DNA of 23,671 bases from positions 1 through 23,671 of the IMG/VR virus record IMGVR_UViG_3300008110_001532; one strand, given 5' to 3'. This stretch comes from a virus. The notes below the pieces were generated by a model, which searched no databases, was not told the origin of the DNA, and was given only the letters and a program-made list of their open reading frames with translations. The translations under genes and the position numbers were made by a program. Below, in pieces: positions 1 to 7,584 of this stretch; the stretch's first letter is position 1, and every line of letters starts with the position of its first letter.

Positions 1-2284
1 AGTTCCAAATGCTGAGGCAGTAACAAATAACTTTGGAGGAGAATCTTCATATATTGATTTTCCATTTGCACAATATACATCAACAATAAACTATCCAGAT
101 ATGAATGCTTGGAATGCTGGGTATTTTAATAATTTAAATGCTAATTCAAAATATATAGGTTTTCAAAATTATAATCTTCCAGAATTTAGATTTAGTGGTC
201 AAACAGGAATTTTTACAACTTCCGTAGATATACGTGATTGGTCAGAATTTGAACAAAAGAACTGGTTGGAGTGGCTTTCATATTCTTGGTTAGGAATACA
301 AACAGAAGAAGCATCAGATATTCTTACTGATAATTTCTTAAAACAGATAGAAGGAGAATACCCATTTATAAAGATGAGGCCAAATGATGCATACAACAAC
401 GTGGATGGATCTATAGAGTTTGATTCAATAAATCCAATAACCGATAGAGTGGCATCTGTTTACGGAATATTTCAGGCACCACCAACATTGTCAGCAAGTT
501 CTCAAGTAATCATGCACTTTAAGAACTCTATTAACAATAATACTTTTGAAGTAACACTTGATAATTCTGGATTAAAGTACGCCTATAATGATGTAATCTT
601 ATCAACAGCATCAGTTGCAGCAAGTGCTAACTTTGCAGTAGGTATAGATATAGATAAACTTTCAATTAATTATGGAAATGTATTAGGAAACTTTTTTTCA
701 AGTCCTCAAAATATATCATTAAGTTTGATGGGCTATGCAAATTCAACATTCTTAGGAAAGTTGTTTAATGTAACTTTTAATAATAGTTTCTTTAATCAAA
801 AAGACATGTCTTCAATTTTTAATGAACAGGGATTTGCCAGCACTGAAGTAACTAATCAATCTTTTGAATACACAGGGAATTATACGTTAAAGCCTCTGCT
901 TGGCCCATCATCTATGACTCTTGATATATGTTCTGCTGGCTACTGGGAAGACTCAATACCACTTTCATACTTTGGTAAATTGGTAAAAAGCAAGGGCGGG
1001 CTAGAATATTATGATCTAGATATGATTCAATTTAATATAGAATATCCATCTCAAGTATTGACAAATCCTTCATCTAGTGCAAATTATCATAATCATGATA
1101 ACCTAAAGTCCTATATAACTCTTCAAAGTTTTGATGAGGTAGGAAAAGTTTCATATTCTAAATATATTAACACTCAGGAATTAACAAATAATAGGGTGCT
1201 TGATTTTGATAATACAACAGATGTTATTGAGACAAAGTTTGAGGTAGCAGATGGAACAGTTATTTTTCCACCAAAAGAATTGGTTGACTTTTCAAACTAC
1301 TACATAACTATACATCTAGAACTAAAAGTTCAAGGGGTAAATTCAAAGCCACTACAAATTAAAAGAATGAGCCTATCCTCACTGGCTAATGATGAAAGTG
1401 ATTTCTTCTCTATTAATACAAGAACTGGCAATAAAATATATCCTGTATCAAGATATGATAGAGCGTATTCTTATAAAGATAAAAACCCATTTACTATTTA
1501 TAAAGACTCTACCCCATATCTATATTTAACAGGAGACTCTGGAATATCAATACTTCCTTATACTTCGCAGAGTACAAGGGCTTTTTCTATACCAATAAAT
1601 AATAAGAAGGTATCGTCCTACTCTCTTGGCGGTTTTCAACTATGGTGTATGTATAACGAAGATGCTACTGTTGGCTCAGTTAAAAAAATAGGAAGAGTAT
1701 CTACTCCAGATAGAACATATGACATATATCTTGATCCAATTGATAATGGTAGCCGTGCGTTAATTAAAGTATTTGATGCTGAAACAGGATTTGAAGATAA
1801 TGATTTAACATTCTATCAAAATGGCGTAAAGATAAATCATCCAGTTATATATCCAATGATATGGTCATCTATAGTATTCTCATTTGGAGAGACTATTTTA
1901 CTAGACGGCGTGTCTGGCCAACTAGAACTGTATCAGGGATTTTTATATAACAACATTACTGTATATCAAAAATCAACAGAAATTTTAGGTCAAAGAACAG
2001 ATGCAAGAACATGGCAAGAGGTTAGAGCATCAGAAGTAATTATTGGAGAAGAAATTGTTACAATCCAACTTCAATGGGAAGATTGGAGCCCAACACAATG
2101 GGGAATTGTTTATGCACCAACCACTTCTATTACATTTACAATAGATGGTCAAAGCATTATGGGTTCATATTTGGGAACTTCTAGTATAGTTTCTGATGAT
2201 TCTTCAGTAATAGAGTTAAATTCAGATGGTGTAGATATAATTTCTGACGTTACATGGGACACAACTCTTGTCAAACCAGTATAA
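1..2284 (+). CDS. Large tail/surface protein with jelly-roll-like regions, 5' end outside window
   Basis: The reading frame is open from base 2 to the TAA at 2282-2284 with no stop, so the ATG at 101 is probably internal and the gene starts left of the window. At least 760 residues are visible. Two beta-rich stretches look like LamG/concanavalin-type jelly rolls: one near bases 450-800 and one near bases 1630-1970, the latter holding YDIYLDP and an IWSSIVFSFGE strand pattern. The middle part (ICSAGYWEDSIPLSYFGKLV and DMIQFNIEYPS) recalls minor tail proteins of actinobacteriophages. Such proteins usually sit among the tail genes; here it directly precedes the portal module. A role in the tail tip or host binding is inference. 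No transmembrane or catalytic motif was recognised. Confidence 0.7.
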   Translation, partial: VPNAEAVTNNFGGESSYIDFPFAQYTSTINYPDMNAWNAGYFNNLNANSKYIGFQNYNLPEFRFSGQTGIFTTSVDIRDWSEFEQKNWLEWLSYSWLGIQTEEASDILTDNFLKQIEGEYPFIKMRPNDAYNNVDGSIEFDSINPITDRVASVYGIFQAPPTLSASSQVIMHFKNSINNNTFEVTLDNSGLKYAYNDVILSTASVAASANFAVGIDIDKLSINYGNVLGNFFSSPQNISLSLMGYANSTFLGKLFNVTFNNSFFNQKDMSSIFNEQGFASTEVTNQSFEYTGNYTLKPLLGPSSMTLDICSAGYWEDSIPLSYFGKLVKSKGGLEYYDLDMIQFNIEYPSQVLTNPSSSANYHNHDNLKSYITLQSFDEVGKVSYSKYINTQELTNNRVLDFDNTTDVIETKFEVADGTVIFPPKELVDFSNYYITIHLELKVQGVNSKPLQIKRMSLSSLANDESDFFSINTRTGNKIYPVSRYDRAYSYKDKNPFTIYKDSTPYLYLTGDSGISILPYTSQSTRAFSIPINNKKVSSYSLGGFQLWCMYNEDATVGSVKKIGRVSTPDRTYDIYLDPIDNGSRALIKVFDAETGFEDNDLTFYQNGVKINHPVIYPMIWSSIVFSFGETILLDGVSGQLELYQGFLYNNITVYQKSTEILGQRTDARTWQEVRASEVIIGEEIVTIQLQWEDWSPTQWGIVYAPTTSITFTIDGQSIMGSYLGTSSIVSDDSSVIELNSDGVDIISDVTWDTTLVKPV

Positions 2285-2286
2285 TA

Positions 2287-2295
2287 TGGTATACT
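2287..2295 (+). promoter_or_regulatory. Extended -10 promoter TGGTATACT, leaderless type
   Basis: TGG plus TATACT (2290-2295) ends 7 nt before the ATG at 2303, so transcription would start at or next to the A of the start codon. There is no Shine-Dalgarno sequence before this ATG, which fits a leaderless message. A second TATAAT at 2280-2285 overlaps the upstream stop and is an alternative. No good -35 was seen. Confidence 0.5.
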
Positions 2296-2302
2296 TGTTG
2301 AC

Positions 2303-2668
2303 ATGAATCCAAAAAAACTTAAGAATAATGGCAAGCCTAAGATCACATTAGTAGAAAAAAAATCAGACTGGGGCATCTATGTATGGATGTGTGACCTAGA
2401 TAACAAACCATTCGGAGACGGCAACGGAAATATTATGAATATTCCTGGTCGTCCATATGATTTAGAAAAAATGGCCAAGATCAGACAAGCAGCAGAACAC
2501 TATGGTGCACCTGCAGGAAAGGTTCAATTTATGGCTGGAGTAAATAGAGTTACAGATGAGCAACACACAGAACAAATAGAAAGAATGAAATCAGGACTAA
2601 TTCCAAGCGAAACAGACATTGGTGCTTGGATGGCGGCAGAAAAGGGATTTAATAAACATGGAAGATGA
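2303..2668 (+). CDS. Small conserved protein of unknown function upstream of portal
   Basis: The product is 121 residues, hydrophilic, with no membrane segment. The N-terminus is lysine-rich, followed by a core with DWGIYVWMCDLDNKPFGDG, then a helical charged stretch (YDLEKMAKIRQAAEHYG) and a C-terminal segment with VTDEQHTEQIERMKSG. A protein of this size and pattern (DWGVYVW, GDG, then VTDEE) is often found directly before the portal gene in actinobacteriophages; this is from memory, and no function is established that I know of. The ATG at 2303 has no Shine-Dalgarno sequence but lies 7 nt after an extended -10 element. The stop overlaps the portal start by 11 nt, so the two are probably co-translated. 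Confidence 0.75.
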   Translation: MNPKKLKNNGKPKITLVEKKSDWGIYVWMCDLDNKPFGDGNGNIMNIPGRPYDLEKMAKIRQAAEHYGAPAGKVQFMAGVNRVTDEQHTEQIERMKSGLIPSETDIGAWMAAEKGFNKHGR

Positions 2669-4214
2669 AGGCGTAATAGCAAGAATAGATAATTTAGACA
2701 AGGCAGAAAAGCCTACAAAGATAGATCCATTTAATACTGATGGAGAACTAGTAAAGTCTTATGATGGAATACATCAAAATTTTAAACGTAAAATAGCAAG
2801 AACTGTTAATAAGGTGTATCAGGGCGTTGATGATGCAAAATCAAAACAACTATTTCCAGAACAAGATATGGTTACAGCCTATGGCCTTTTTGACGTAGTT
2901 ATTCCACCATACAACTTGGATGAACTTGCATATTTCTATGAAAACTCATTTGCTAATCACGCAGCAATCCAAGCAAAAGTTGCAAACATAGTAGGCTTAG
3001 GATATTCATTTGAAATGACAGATTCCACAGTTGCAAAACTTGAAGAGGCTCCAGACGATGCGTCATTAATGAGGGCACAAAGAAAGATTCAAAGATTAAA
3101 GGCAGACCTAACTTCGTGGGTAGAAAGTTTGAATGATGAAGATACTTTTACACATGTATTGGAAAAGGTATATACAGATGTTGAAACTGTAGGTAATGGA
3201 TATATTGAAATTGGAAGAAAGGTAAATGGAGATATTGGATATATTGGACATATCCCAGCAACCACAATCCGTGTTCGCCGTATGCGTGATGGATATATTC
3301 AAATAGTAAATCAAAAGGTAGTATATTTTAGAAACTTTCAAGAGTCAAGAAATATTAACCCAGTAACAAATGACAATAGGCCAAACGAATTAATTCATAT
3401 TAAGAAATACTCACCAAAGAACTCATACTACGGAGTCCCAGACACAGTAGCAGCAGCCACATCAATGGTTGGTAATGAATTGGCAGCAAAGTATAATGTT
3501 GACTATTTTGAGAATAAGGCAGTCCCTAGATATATTGCAGTAGTAAAGGGTGCAAAGTTAAGTTCAGAAGCAGAAGACAAGTTCTTTAGATTTATGCAAG
3601 CAGGACTAAAGGGTCAAAATCATAGAACTCTTTATATCCCACTTCCTGGAGATGGACCAGATAGTAAGGTAGATTTTAAATTAGAGCCAATTGAAAATGG
3701 AATTCAAGATGGATCATTTGACAGTTATCGCAAAGCAAACCGTGATGACATCCTTATGGCACATCAAGTTCCATACTCAAAGGTTGGCGGTGGTGCAGGA
3801 ATTTCTATCGCATCAGCATTAGTAGCAGATAGAACATTTAAGGAACAGGTTGCAAGGCCATCTCAGAGAAATCTAGAAAAGACTATTAACAAGATTGTTA
3901 AGGAAAAAACAGATATGCTCTCCCTTAAATTCAACGAATTAACGTTGACAGATGAACAAACTCAAAGTCAAATAGACGAGAGATACCTACGTATGCAGGT
4001 AGTTGTTCCAAACGAGGTTCGTGAAAGATTGGGATACCCAGTAAGACCTGGAGGGTCAGAACCAATCATTCTTAACGCTCAAGCAAGGGCAGAACAAAAC
4101 TCCCAAGCAACTGGCAATAGAAATAGGGATCAACAAAGAACTAACAATGCATCAGATTCAACCTCAACCACCACTGGACGAAATGCTCAGGGTGAAGGTA
4201 GATCTCAACAATAA
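2658..4214 (+). CDS. Phage portal protein
   Basis: The portal forms the dodecameric ring at the capsid vertex through which DNA is packaged and to which the tail joins. The body matches the HK97/PBSX-type portal family: an N-terminal wing with FANHAAIQAKVANIVGLGYS, the GNGYIEIGRKVNGDIGYIGH strand pair, HIKKYSPKNSYYGVPD, a stem region ending in VPYSKVGGGAGISIASALVA, and a Gln/Asn/Ser-rich tail typical of the disordered C-terminus. I chose the ATG at 2658 (518 aa), which overlaps the preceding TGA. A longer TTG-started version from 2619 would overlap the upstream gene by 50 nt and adds only a poor N-terminus. The frame is intact. The terminase large subunit normally found upstream is not in this window. 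Confidence 0.92.
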   Translation: MEDEGVIARIDNLDKAEKPTKIDPFNTDGELVKSYDGIHQNFKRKIARTVNKVYQGVDDAKSKQLFPEQDMVTAYGLFDVVIPPYNLDELAYFYENSFANHAAIQAKVANIVGLGYSFEMTDSTVAKLEEAPDDASLMRAQRKIQRLKADLTSWVESLNDEDTFTHVLEKVYTDVETVGNGYIEIGRKVNGDIGYIGHIPATTIRVRRMRDGYIQIVNQKVVYFRNFQESRNINPVTNDNRPNELIHIKKYSPKNSYYGVPDTVAAATSMVGNELAAKYNVDYFENKAVPRYIAVVKGAKLSSEAEDKFFRFMQAGLKGQNHRTLYIPLPGDGPDSKVDFKLEPIENGIQDGSFDSYRKANRDDILMAHQVPYSKVGGGAGISIASALVADRTFKEQVARPSQRNLEKTINKIVKEKTDMLSLKFNELTLTDEQTQSQIDERYLRMQVVVPNEVRERLGYPVRPGGSEPIILNAQARAEQNSQATGNRNRDQQRTNNASDSTSTTTGRNAQGEGRSQQ

Positions 4215-4250
4215 TTGTTATAAACTTTTAAATCACCTATAAACACTTAT

Positions 4251-4256
4251 TATAAT
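4251..4256 (+). promoter_or_regulatory. -10 element TATAAT before the protease gene
   Basis: A perfect TATAAT lies 9 nt before the ATG at 4266, in a short A+T-rich gap between portal and protease. The predicted start point falls at about 4263, giving a near-leaderless mRNA. The purine run AGAGG at 4257-4261 looks like a ribosome site but would lie upstream of the predicted transcript start for this promoter; it could serve read-through mRNA from the portal gene. Confidence 0.45.
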
Positions 4257-4265
4257 AGAGGTAGC

Positions 4266-5443
4266 ATGACTAATTTAAATAAAGCCTTTTGGCACTCTGA
4301 GGAAAACAGCATCAAGTTATCGATGCCGATTGCCAAGGTAGACAAAGAAAAGCGTATGGTTTCAGGGTTCGCTACCCTTGATAATATTGACAAGCAATCA
4401 GACATTGTTCCAACAGATGTTAGCGTAAAAGCATTCGAAAGATTCCGTGGAAACCTTCGTGAAATGCACATGCCAATTGCGGTGGGTAGAGTGGTATCAT
4501 TTAAATCAGATAAGTTTTATAATAAAGAAGAAGATAGATTCTATAATGGAGTTTTTGTAAATGCATATATTTCTAAAGGTGCTCAAGATACTTGGGAAAA
4601 AGTTCTTGATGGTACTCTTTCTGGTTTTTCTATTGGCGGCAGTATCAAAGATTCTGACCAAGTCTACGATGCCGAGATGGATAAATCAATTCGCGTTATT
4701 AAAGACTATGACCTACACGAACTCTCATTAGTAGACAATCCAGCAAATCAATTTGCAAATATTGTGTCTATTGAAAAAATGGCAGACGGTCAAAACAAAA
4801 TTGATGGTATTATTAGTAAAGTAGATCTTGAAAATGTTTATTGGTGTGAATCAGACTCACTAATTAGACTTTCTCAAGAAGAAGATTCTTCATGCCCATC
4901 ATGCGATAAATTGCAGCAGAAGCACCAGCAGCAGAAGAAGTTGCTACAGATGAAAACATTGAAAAATCAGCAGATGCAGAAGAAGTTGCACCAGCAGAAG
5001 CAGCACCAGCCGAAGATGCACCAGTTGCACCAGAAGCACCAGCAGCAGATGCACCAGCAACAGAAGATGCACCAGCAGAAGATGCCGTCACTCCTGCTAA
5101 AGAAAGCGATAACGCTGAATTAGCAAAGGCTGTAGATACAGTACAAGAATCAGTAGATGAGGTTCAAAATACAGTTGCTTCAGCACTTGGAGACTTGGTG
5201 ACAACAGTAAAATCACTAAACGACAAAATGGCAGAACTGCAAAAGAGCATTGCTTCCGCACAAGAGGAAATTAAAGGCATTAAAGGCAATGTAGATAATT
5301 TTGGAAAGCGTGTTGACTCACTAGAAGACGACACCGCTATCCGTAAGTCTGGCGATCTCGGCGGGATCGTTCAGGAAACACAAATAACAAAAAAATCGAT
5401 GTGGGGCGGGCGTTTCCTCAATTCCGCTGACCTATATCGCTAA
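4266..5443 (+). CDS. Prohead protease fused to scaffold domain, reading frame interrupted near 4909
   Basis: Residues 1 to about 170 form an XkdF/HK97-type capsid maturation protease. Probable catalytic residues are His68 (REMHMP), Ser122 (LSGFSIGG; Ser119 is the alternative) and Glu152 (LHELSLVDNPAN). Residues 190-215 hold YWC (Cys194) and SCPSC (Cys210, Cys213), a likely small metal-binding knuckle. After codon AAA at 4908 the frame runs into an implausible Gln/Lys/His-rich tail. In the -1 frame, opening at 4910 just after a TAA, the same DNA reads as an Ala/Pro/Glu linker, then a coiled coil (about 5195-5330), ending in SMWGGRFLNSADLYR, a typical scaffold C-terminus directly before the capsid gene. 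Joined, it would be about 392 residues. No X-XXY-YYZ slippery site is present, so an indel or deletion is more likely than programmed frameshifting. Confidence 0.82.
4913..5095 (+). repeat. Low-complexity GCA/CCA/GAA/GAT codon tract
   Basis: About 180 bp of imperfect repetition of Ala, Pro, Glu and Asp codons (GCA, CCA, GAA, GAT) encode the flexible acidic linker between protease and scaffold coiled coil. The tract makes all three forward frames and the reverse strand look open, producing spurious ORFs. Such tracts can change length by slippage and are hard to assemble. Confidence 0.8.
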
Positions 5444-5455
5444 ACAACATTCACT

Positions 5456-5463
5456 GGGAGGTG
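5456..5463 (+). promoter_or_regulatory. Strong ribosome binding site of the major capsid gene
   Basis: GGGAGGTG lies 7 nt before the ATG at 5471 and is one of the best Shine-Dalgarno matches in the window, as expected for the most abundant virion protein. No -10 element was seen between 5443 and 5471, so the gene is probably transcribed from upstream. Confidence 0.8.
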
Positions 5464-5470
5464 AAATATT

Positions 5471-6258
5471 ATGGCAGATGAAATTTTAGAAAAGGCTGCA
5501 AGTACAGGATCAATCGTTTCTGGTGGAATTGGCGGAGTCGCTAATCCAACCGCTGGAGACCTTGGTGTATATGGTGCTACTACAAATGATGGTGGTATCT
5601 TATCTCCTGAACAATCACGCCAATTTATCGAATATATTTTCGAACAACAAGTACTAGCACGTGACGGACGCAGAGTAACAATGCGTATCACTTAGTTCGC
5701 GTAATGACTCGTGCATTCGCAAACGATCTTGAAGATCTTGCAATCAATGGTACAGGAACTGGTTCAAACACATTCCTAAACATCCTTGAAGGCTTCACAA
5801 CAAAAGAAAATAATGGTGCAAGTGCAACATACGGCACAACTGTCGAATCCTTACAAGCATTGGTATTAGCAATGCCACGTAAGTATCGTGCAGCACGTGC
5901 TAACATGAAGTTCTACGCAGATACAGAAACAGTATCTGACATCATTAATGGTCTTGGATCTAACGGTAACTTAAACAGCGAAAGAATCGTTGAAAGAGTT
6001 ATTGGTGGAGCAGAACCACAACTTGTTGGTGCACCTATCGCTTACCGCGTTCTAGGTCTTCCTTTATTGGAAGTTCCTTTGATGCCTGCAAACCGTGTCG
6101 TTTTGACATTCCCTGAAAACCGTATTTGGGGTTTCCAAAGAGACATTACAGTTCATCGTGAGTTCCAACCAAAGAAAGATACTGTAGAATACACAGTATT
6201 CCTACGCTTTGGTGTACAAATCGAAGAAACATCAGCAGTAGCAAGAATGCAAGGATAA
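5471..6258 (+). CDS. Major capsid protein (HK97 fold), interrupted with an internal segment missing near 5688
   Basis: The 5' part encodes 74 residues with an N-arm including DGGILSPEQSRQFIEYIF and VLARDGRRVTMR, then TAG at 5693-5695. In the -1 frame the DNA continues from about 5689 as HLVRVMTRAFANDLEDLAI through to the TAA at 6256-6258, with SERIVERVIGGAEPQLVG, a P-domain/A-domain pattern and a C-terminus typical of this capsid family. In homologues I remember, about 65 residues lie between the VTMR and HLVR motifs (the E-loop strands with TTKK and LDWE, then the start of the spine helix). None are present here in any frame. The gene is therefore frame-shifted and seems to lack about 190-200 nt. 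As written it could not give a working capsid subunit. Identity as the capsid protein is firm; the size of the loss is from memory. Confidence 0.88.
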
Positions 6259-6274
6259 TATCCTTACAACAATT

Positions 6275-6310
6275 AGAGAGGGGCATTTATTTGTCCCTCT
6301 CTTTTCTTTT
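6275..6310 (+). terminator. Rho-independent terminator after the capsid gene
   Basis: An 11-bp stem pairs 6275-6285 (AGAGAGGGGCA) with 6292-6302 (TGTCCCTCTCT), with one G-U pair and a 6-nt loop, followed by the T-rich run TTTTCTTTT to 6310. It lies 17 nt after the capsid stop codon and would end or weaken the capsid transcript. Confidence 0.88.
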
Positions 6311-6314
6311 ATAG

Positions 6315-6320
6315 TATAAT
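6315..6320 (+). promoter_or_regulatory. -10 element TATAAT before the connector gene
   Basis: TATAAT lies directly after the capsid terminator and 17 nt before the ATG at 6338. The predicted start near 6327 would give a leader of about 11 nt holding GAGGTG just before the start codon. A weak -35-like TTGTCC at 6291-6296 lies inside the terminator stem, 18 nt upstream. Confidence 0.5.
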
Positions 6321-6337
6321 TAAATAGAGGTGCACAC

Positions 6338-7222
6338 ATGGAAATTTTAAATTATAACAGTGGTTCACTAAGTGCATCTGTTTCAGGTTTAACTGCAAGC
6401 ACAAACTATCTAATAGAATTAAATGATTTAATTACAGGAAATGAATACTCAGCATCAGCAACATCTAATGGATCTGGAACTGTAGTATTTACAATGCCTT
6501 CAAACTTTAAAGAATATACAGCAAAACTTGCTGCATCAGTTAAAAAGATATCAAATGATGAATTAGTTAAAATATTTAATATAGATATCGTAAGACCGTA
6601 CACTAATATATCCTCAATTGTAACAGCACTTAAAATTACAAACACTCAGGCTACAGAATACGAAAGACTTGCAAGATATATCATAGATTCACATACTGGT
6701 GGTTTTGATTACATGCGTAAGAAGAAAGAATTTATTGGGGACAACTCAGATCAACTTTTAATAGATGAACCAATTACTGGTAAAATTTATAACATTTTAG
6801 AAAATAACGAGGTAATGTTTGAAAGAGATGAAGACTTATCAAATAATGATCAAGAATTTGTATATAAGAAACAATTAAGTGCAATAGTTCAAAATCTACC
6901 AAATGGAAATAACAGAGTAAACTATTCAAAGGTATGGAGAGATAGATATTTAGATGTAGAGTTTTATGATGGATATGAATACTTAGTAGATGCAGACTTT
7001 GGATGGAAGGTTATTCCACAAGATATTCAAGATGCAGCAGATATGCTTATTCAAGATATTGCATCAGATAGTTTAAAGTATGTTAACAGATATATTGAAT
7101 CGTTTGATAATGATGACTTTAAGATTAAATTCTCTAAGAATTGGACAGCAAGTACAGGTAATCGTGTAGTAGATAGAATCCTGGAGAAATATCAGAAACC
7201 CATTCGTGTCGGGGTGTTCTAA
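6338..7222 (+). CDS. Head-tail connector (adaptor) protein with N-terminal beta domain
   Basis: The product is 294 residues. The first 65 or so are Ser/Thr/Asn-rich and beta-patterned (SVSGLTASTNYLIELNDL), suggesting a small Ig-like decoration domain. From about residue 85 the sequence (DIVRPYTNISSIVTALKI and TQATEYERLARYIIDSHTGG) matches head-tail adaptors that sit under the portal in actinobacteriophages. The C-terminal half, with VWRDRYLDVEFYDGYEYLVD and a helical end, fits a gp6/gp15-like connector fold. The ATG at 6338 follows GAGGTG at good spacing. Its TAA abuts the next ATG. The connector role is inferred from position and family resemblance. Confidence 0.7.
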   Translation: MEILNYNSGSLSASVSGLTASTNYLIELNDLITGNEYSASATSNGSGTVVFTMPSNFKEYTAKLAASVKKISNDELVKIFNIDIVRPYTNISSIVTALKITNTQATEYERLARYIIDSHTGGFDYMRKKKEFIGDNSDQLLIDEPITGKIYNILENNEVMFERDEDLSNNDQEFVYKKQLSAIVQNLPNGNNRVNYSKVWRDRYLDVEFYDGYEYLVDADFGWKVIPQDIQDAADMLIQDIASDSLKYVNRYIESFDNDDFKIKFSKNWTASTGNRVVDRILEKYQKPIRVGVF

Positions 7223-7584
7223 ATGTTTAGTGCATCTGGATTAACAGATATTTATTATCCAATGTCTGCTGAATTATATTATGCCGAAAGCAAGCAGGAT
7301 GAACTAGGTGTTATACAAAAAACGTGGGTACTGGATAGGGTAATAAGATGTTCTATTATATCTTCTATGTCAGACAAGACTCTTACTGGAGAATTAAAGA
7401 ATAGTGGACCTATGTTTCAATATAACTCAGATGTTCTTTTAAGAACTAATGAAGATATTCAAAAGAAGAAGAATGGTAGCATATTTTCAATAACTGAGTT
7501 CCATCCTACAACGGATTTCATGAAGTAGAGTTTTATCGTGGATACCTTGCAAGATCAACTAGACAAAATGAGGTATTATACTAA
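7223..7584 (+). CDS. Probable head closure/stopper protein, frame broken near 7500
   Basis: The annotated frame gives 101 residues (YYPMSAELYYAESKQDELG, VLDRVIRCSII, VLLRTNEDIQ) and ends at TAG 7526-7528. The C-terminus of that frame looks wrong. In the -1 frame, opening at 7498 after a TGA, the DNA reads PSYNGFHEVEFYRGYLARST and ends at TAA 7582-7584, which overlaps the next gene's ATG as TAATG, the normal junction in this operon. Homologues end in a similar -VEYYKVxxxRSxxQ- motif. So the true gene extends to 7584 and carries a -1 type indel or a short deletion between about 7490 and 7502. The start codon ATG 7223 directly follows the upstream TAA, with GGGGTG 6 nt before it. Stopper function is inferred from order: adaptor, stopper, neck, tail completion. 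Confidence 0.65.

Noticed and set aside
2298-2303. TTGACA as a -35 box
   Set aside because: It overlaps the start codon and no -10 element follows at 16-18 nt.
2619-2658. Longer N-terminus of the portal from a TTG
   Set aside because: It would overlap the upstream gene by 50 nt and adds unlikely sequence; ATG 2658 has the usual short overlap.
4905-4913. Programmed -1 frameshift in the protease-scaffold gene
   Set aside because: GAT-AAA-TTG has no slippery heptamer and a slip of AAA would pair with TAA; an indel or deletion is simpler.
4864-5091. Reverse-strand ORF rich in Ala, Ser and Gly
   Set aside because: It is the mirror of the GCA/CCA/GAA codon tract and has no ribosome site or neighbours on that strand.
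5195-5443. Separate 82-residue gene for the coiled-coil part
   Set aside because: The same frame is open back to 4910 with sensible linker sequence and there is no Shine-Dalgarno, so it is the scaffold end of the fusion.
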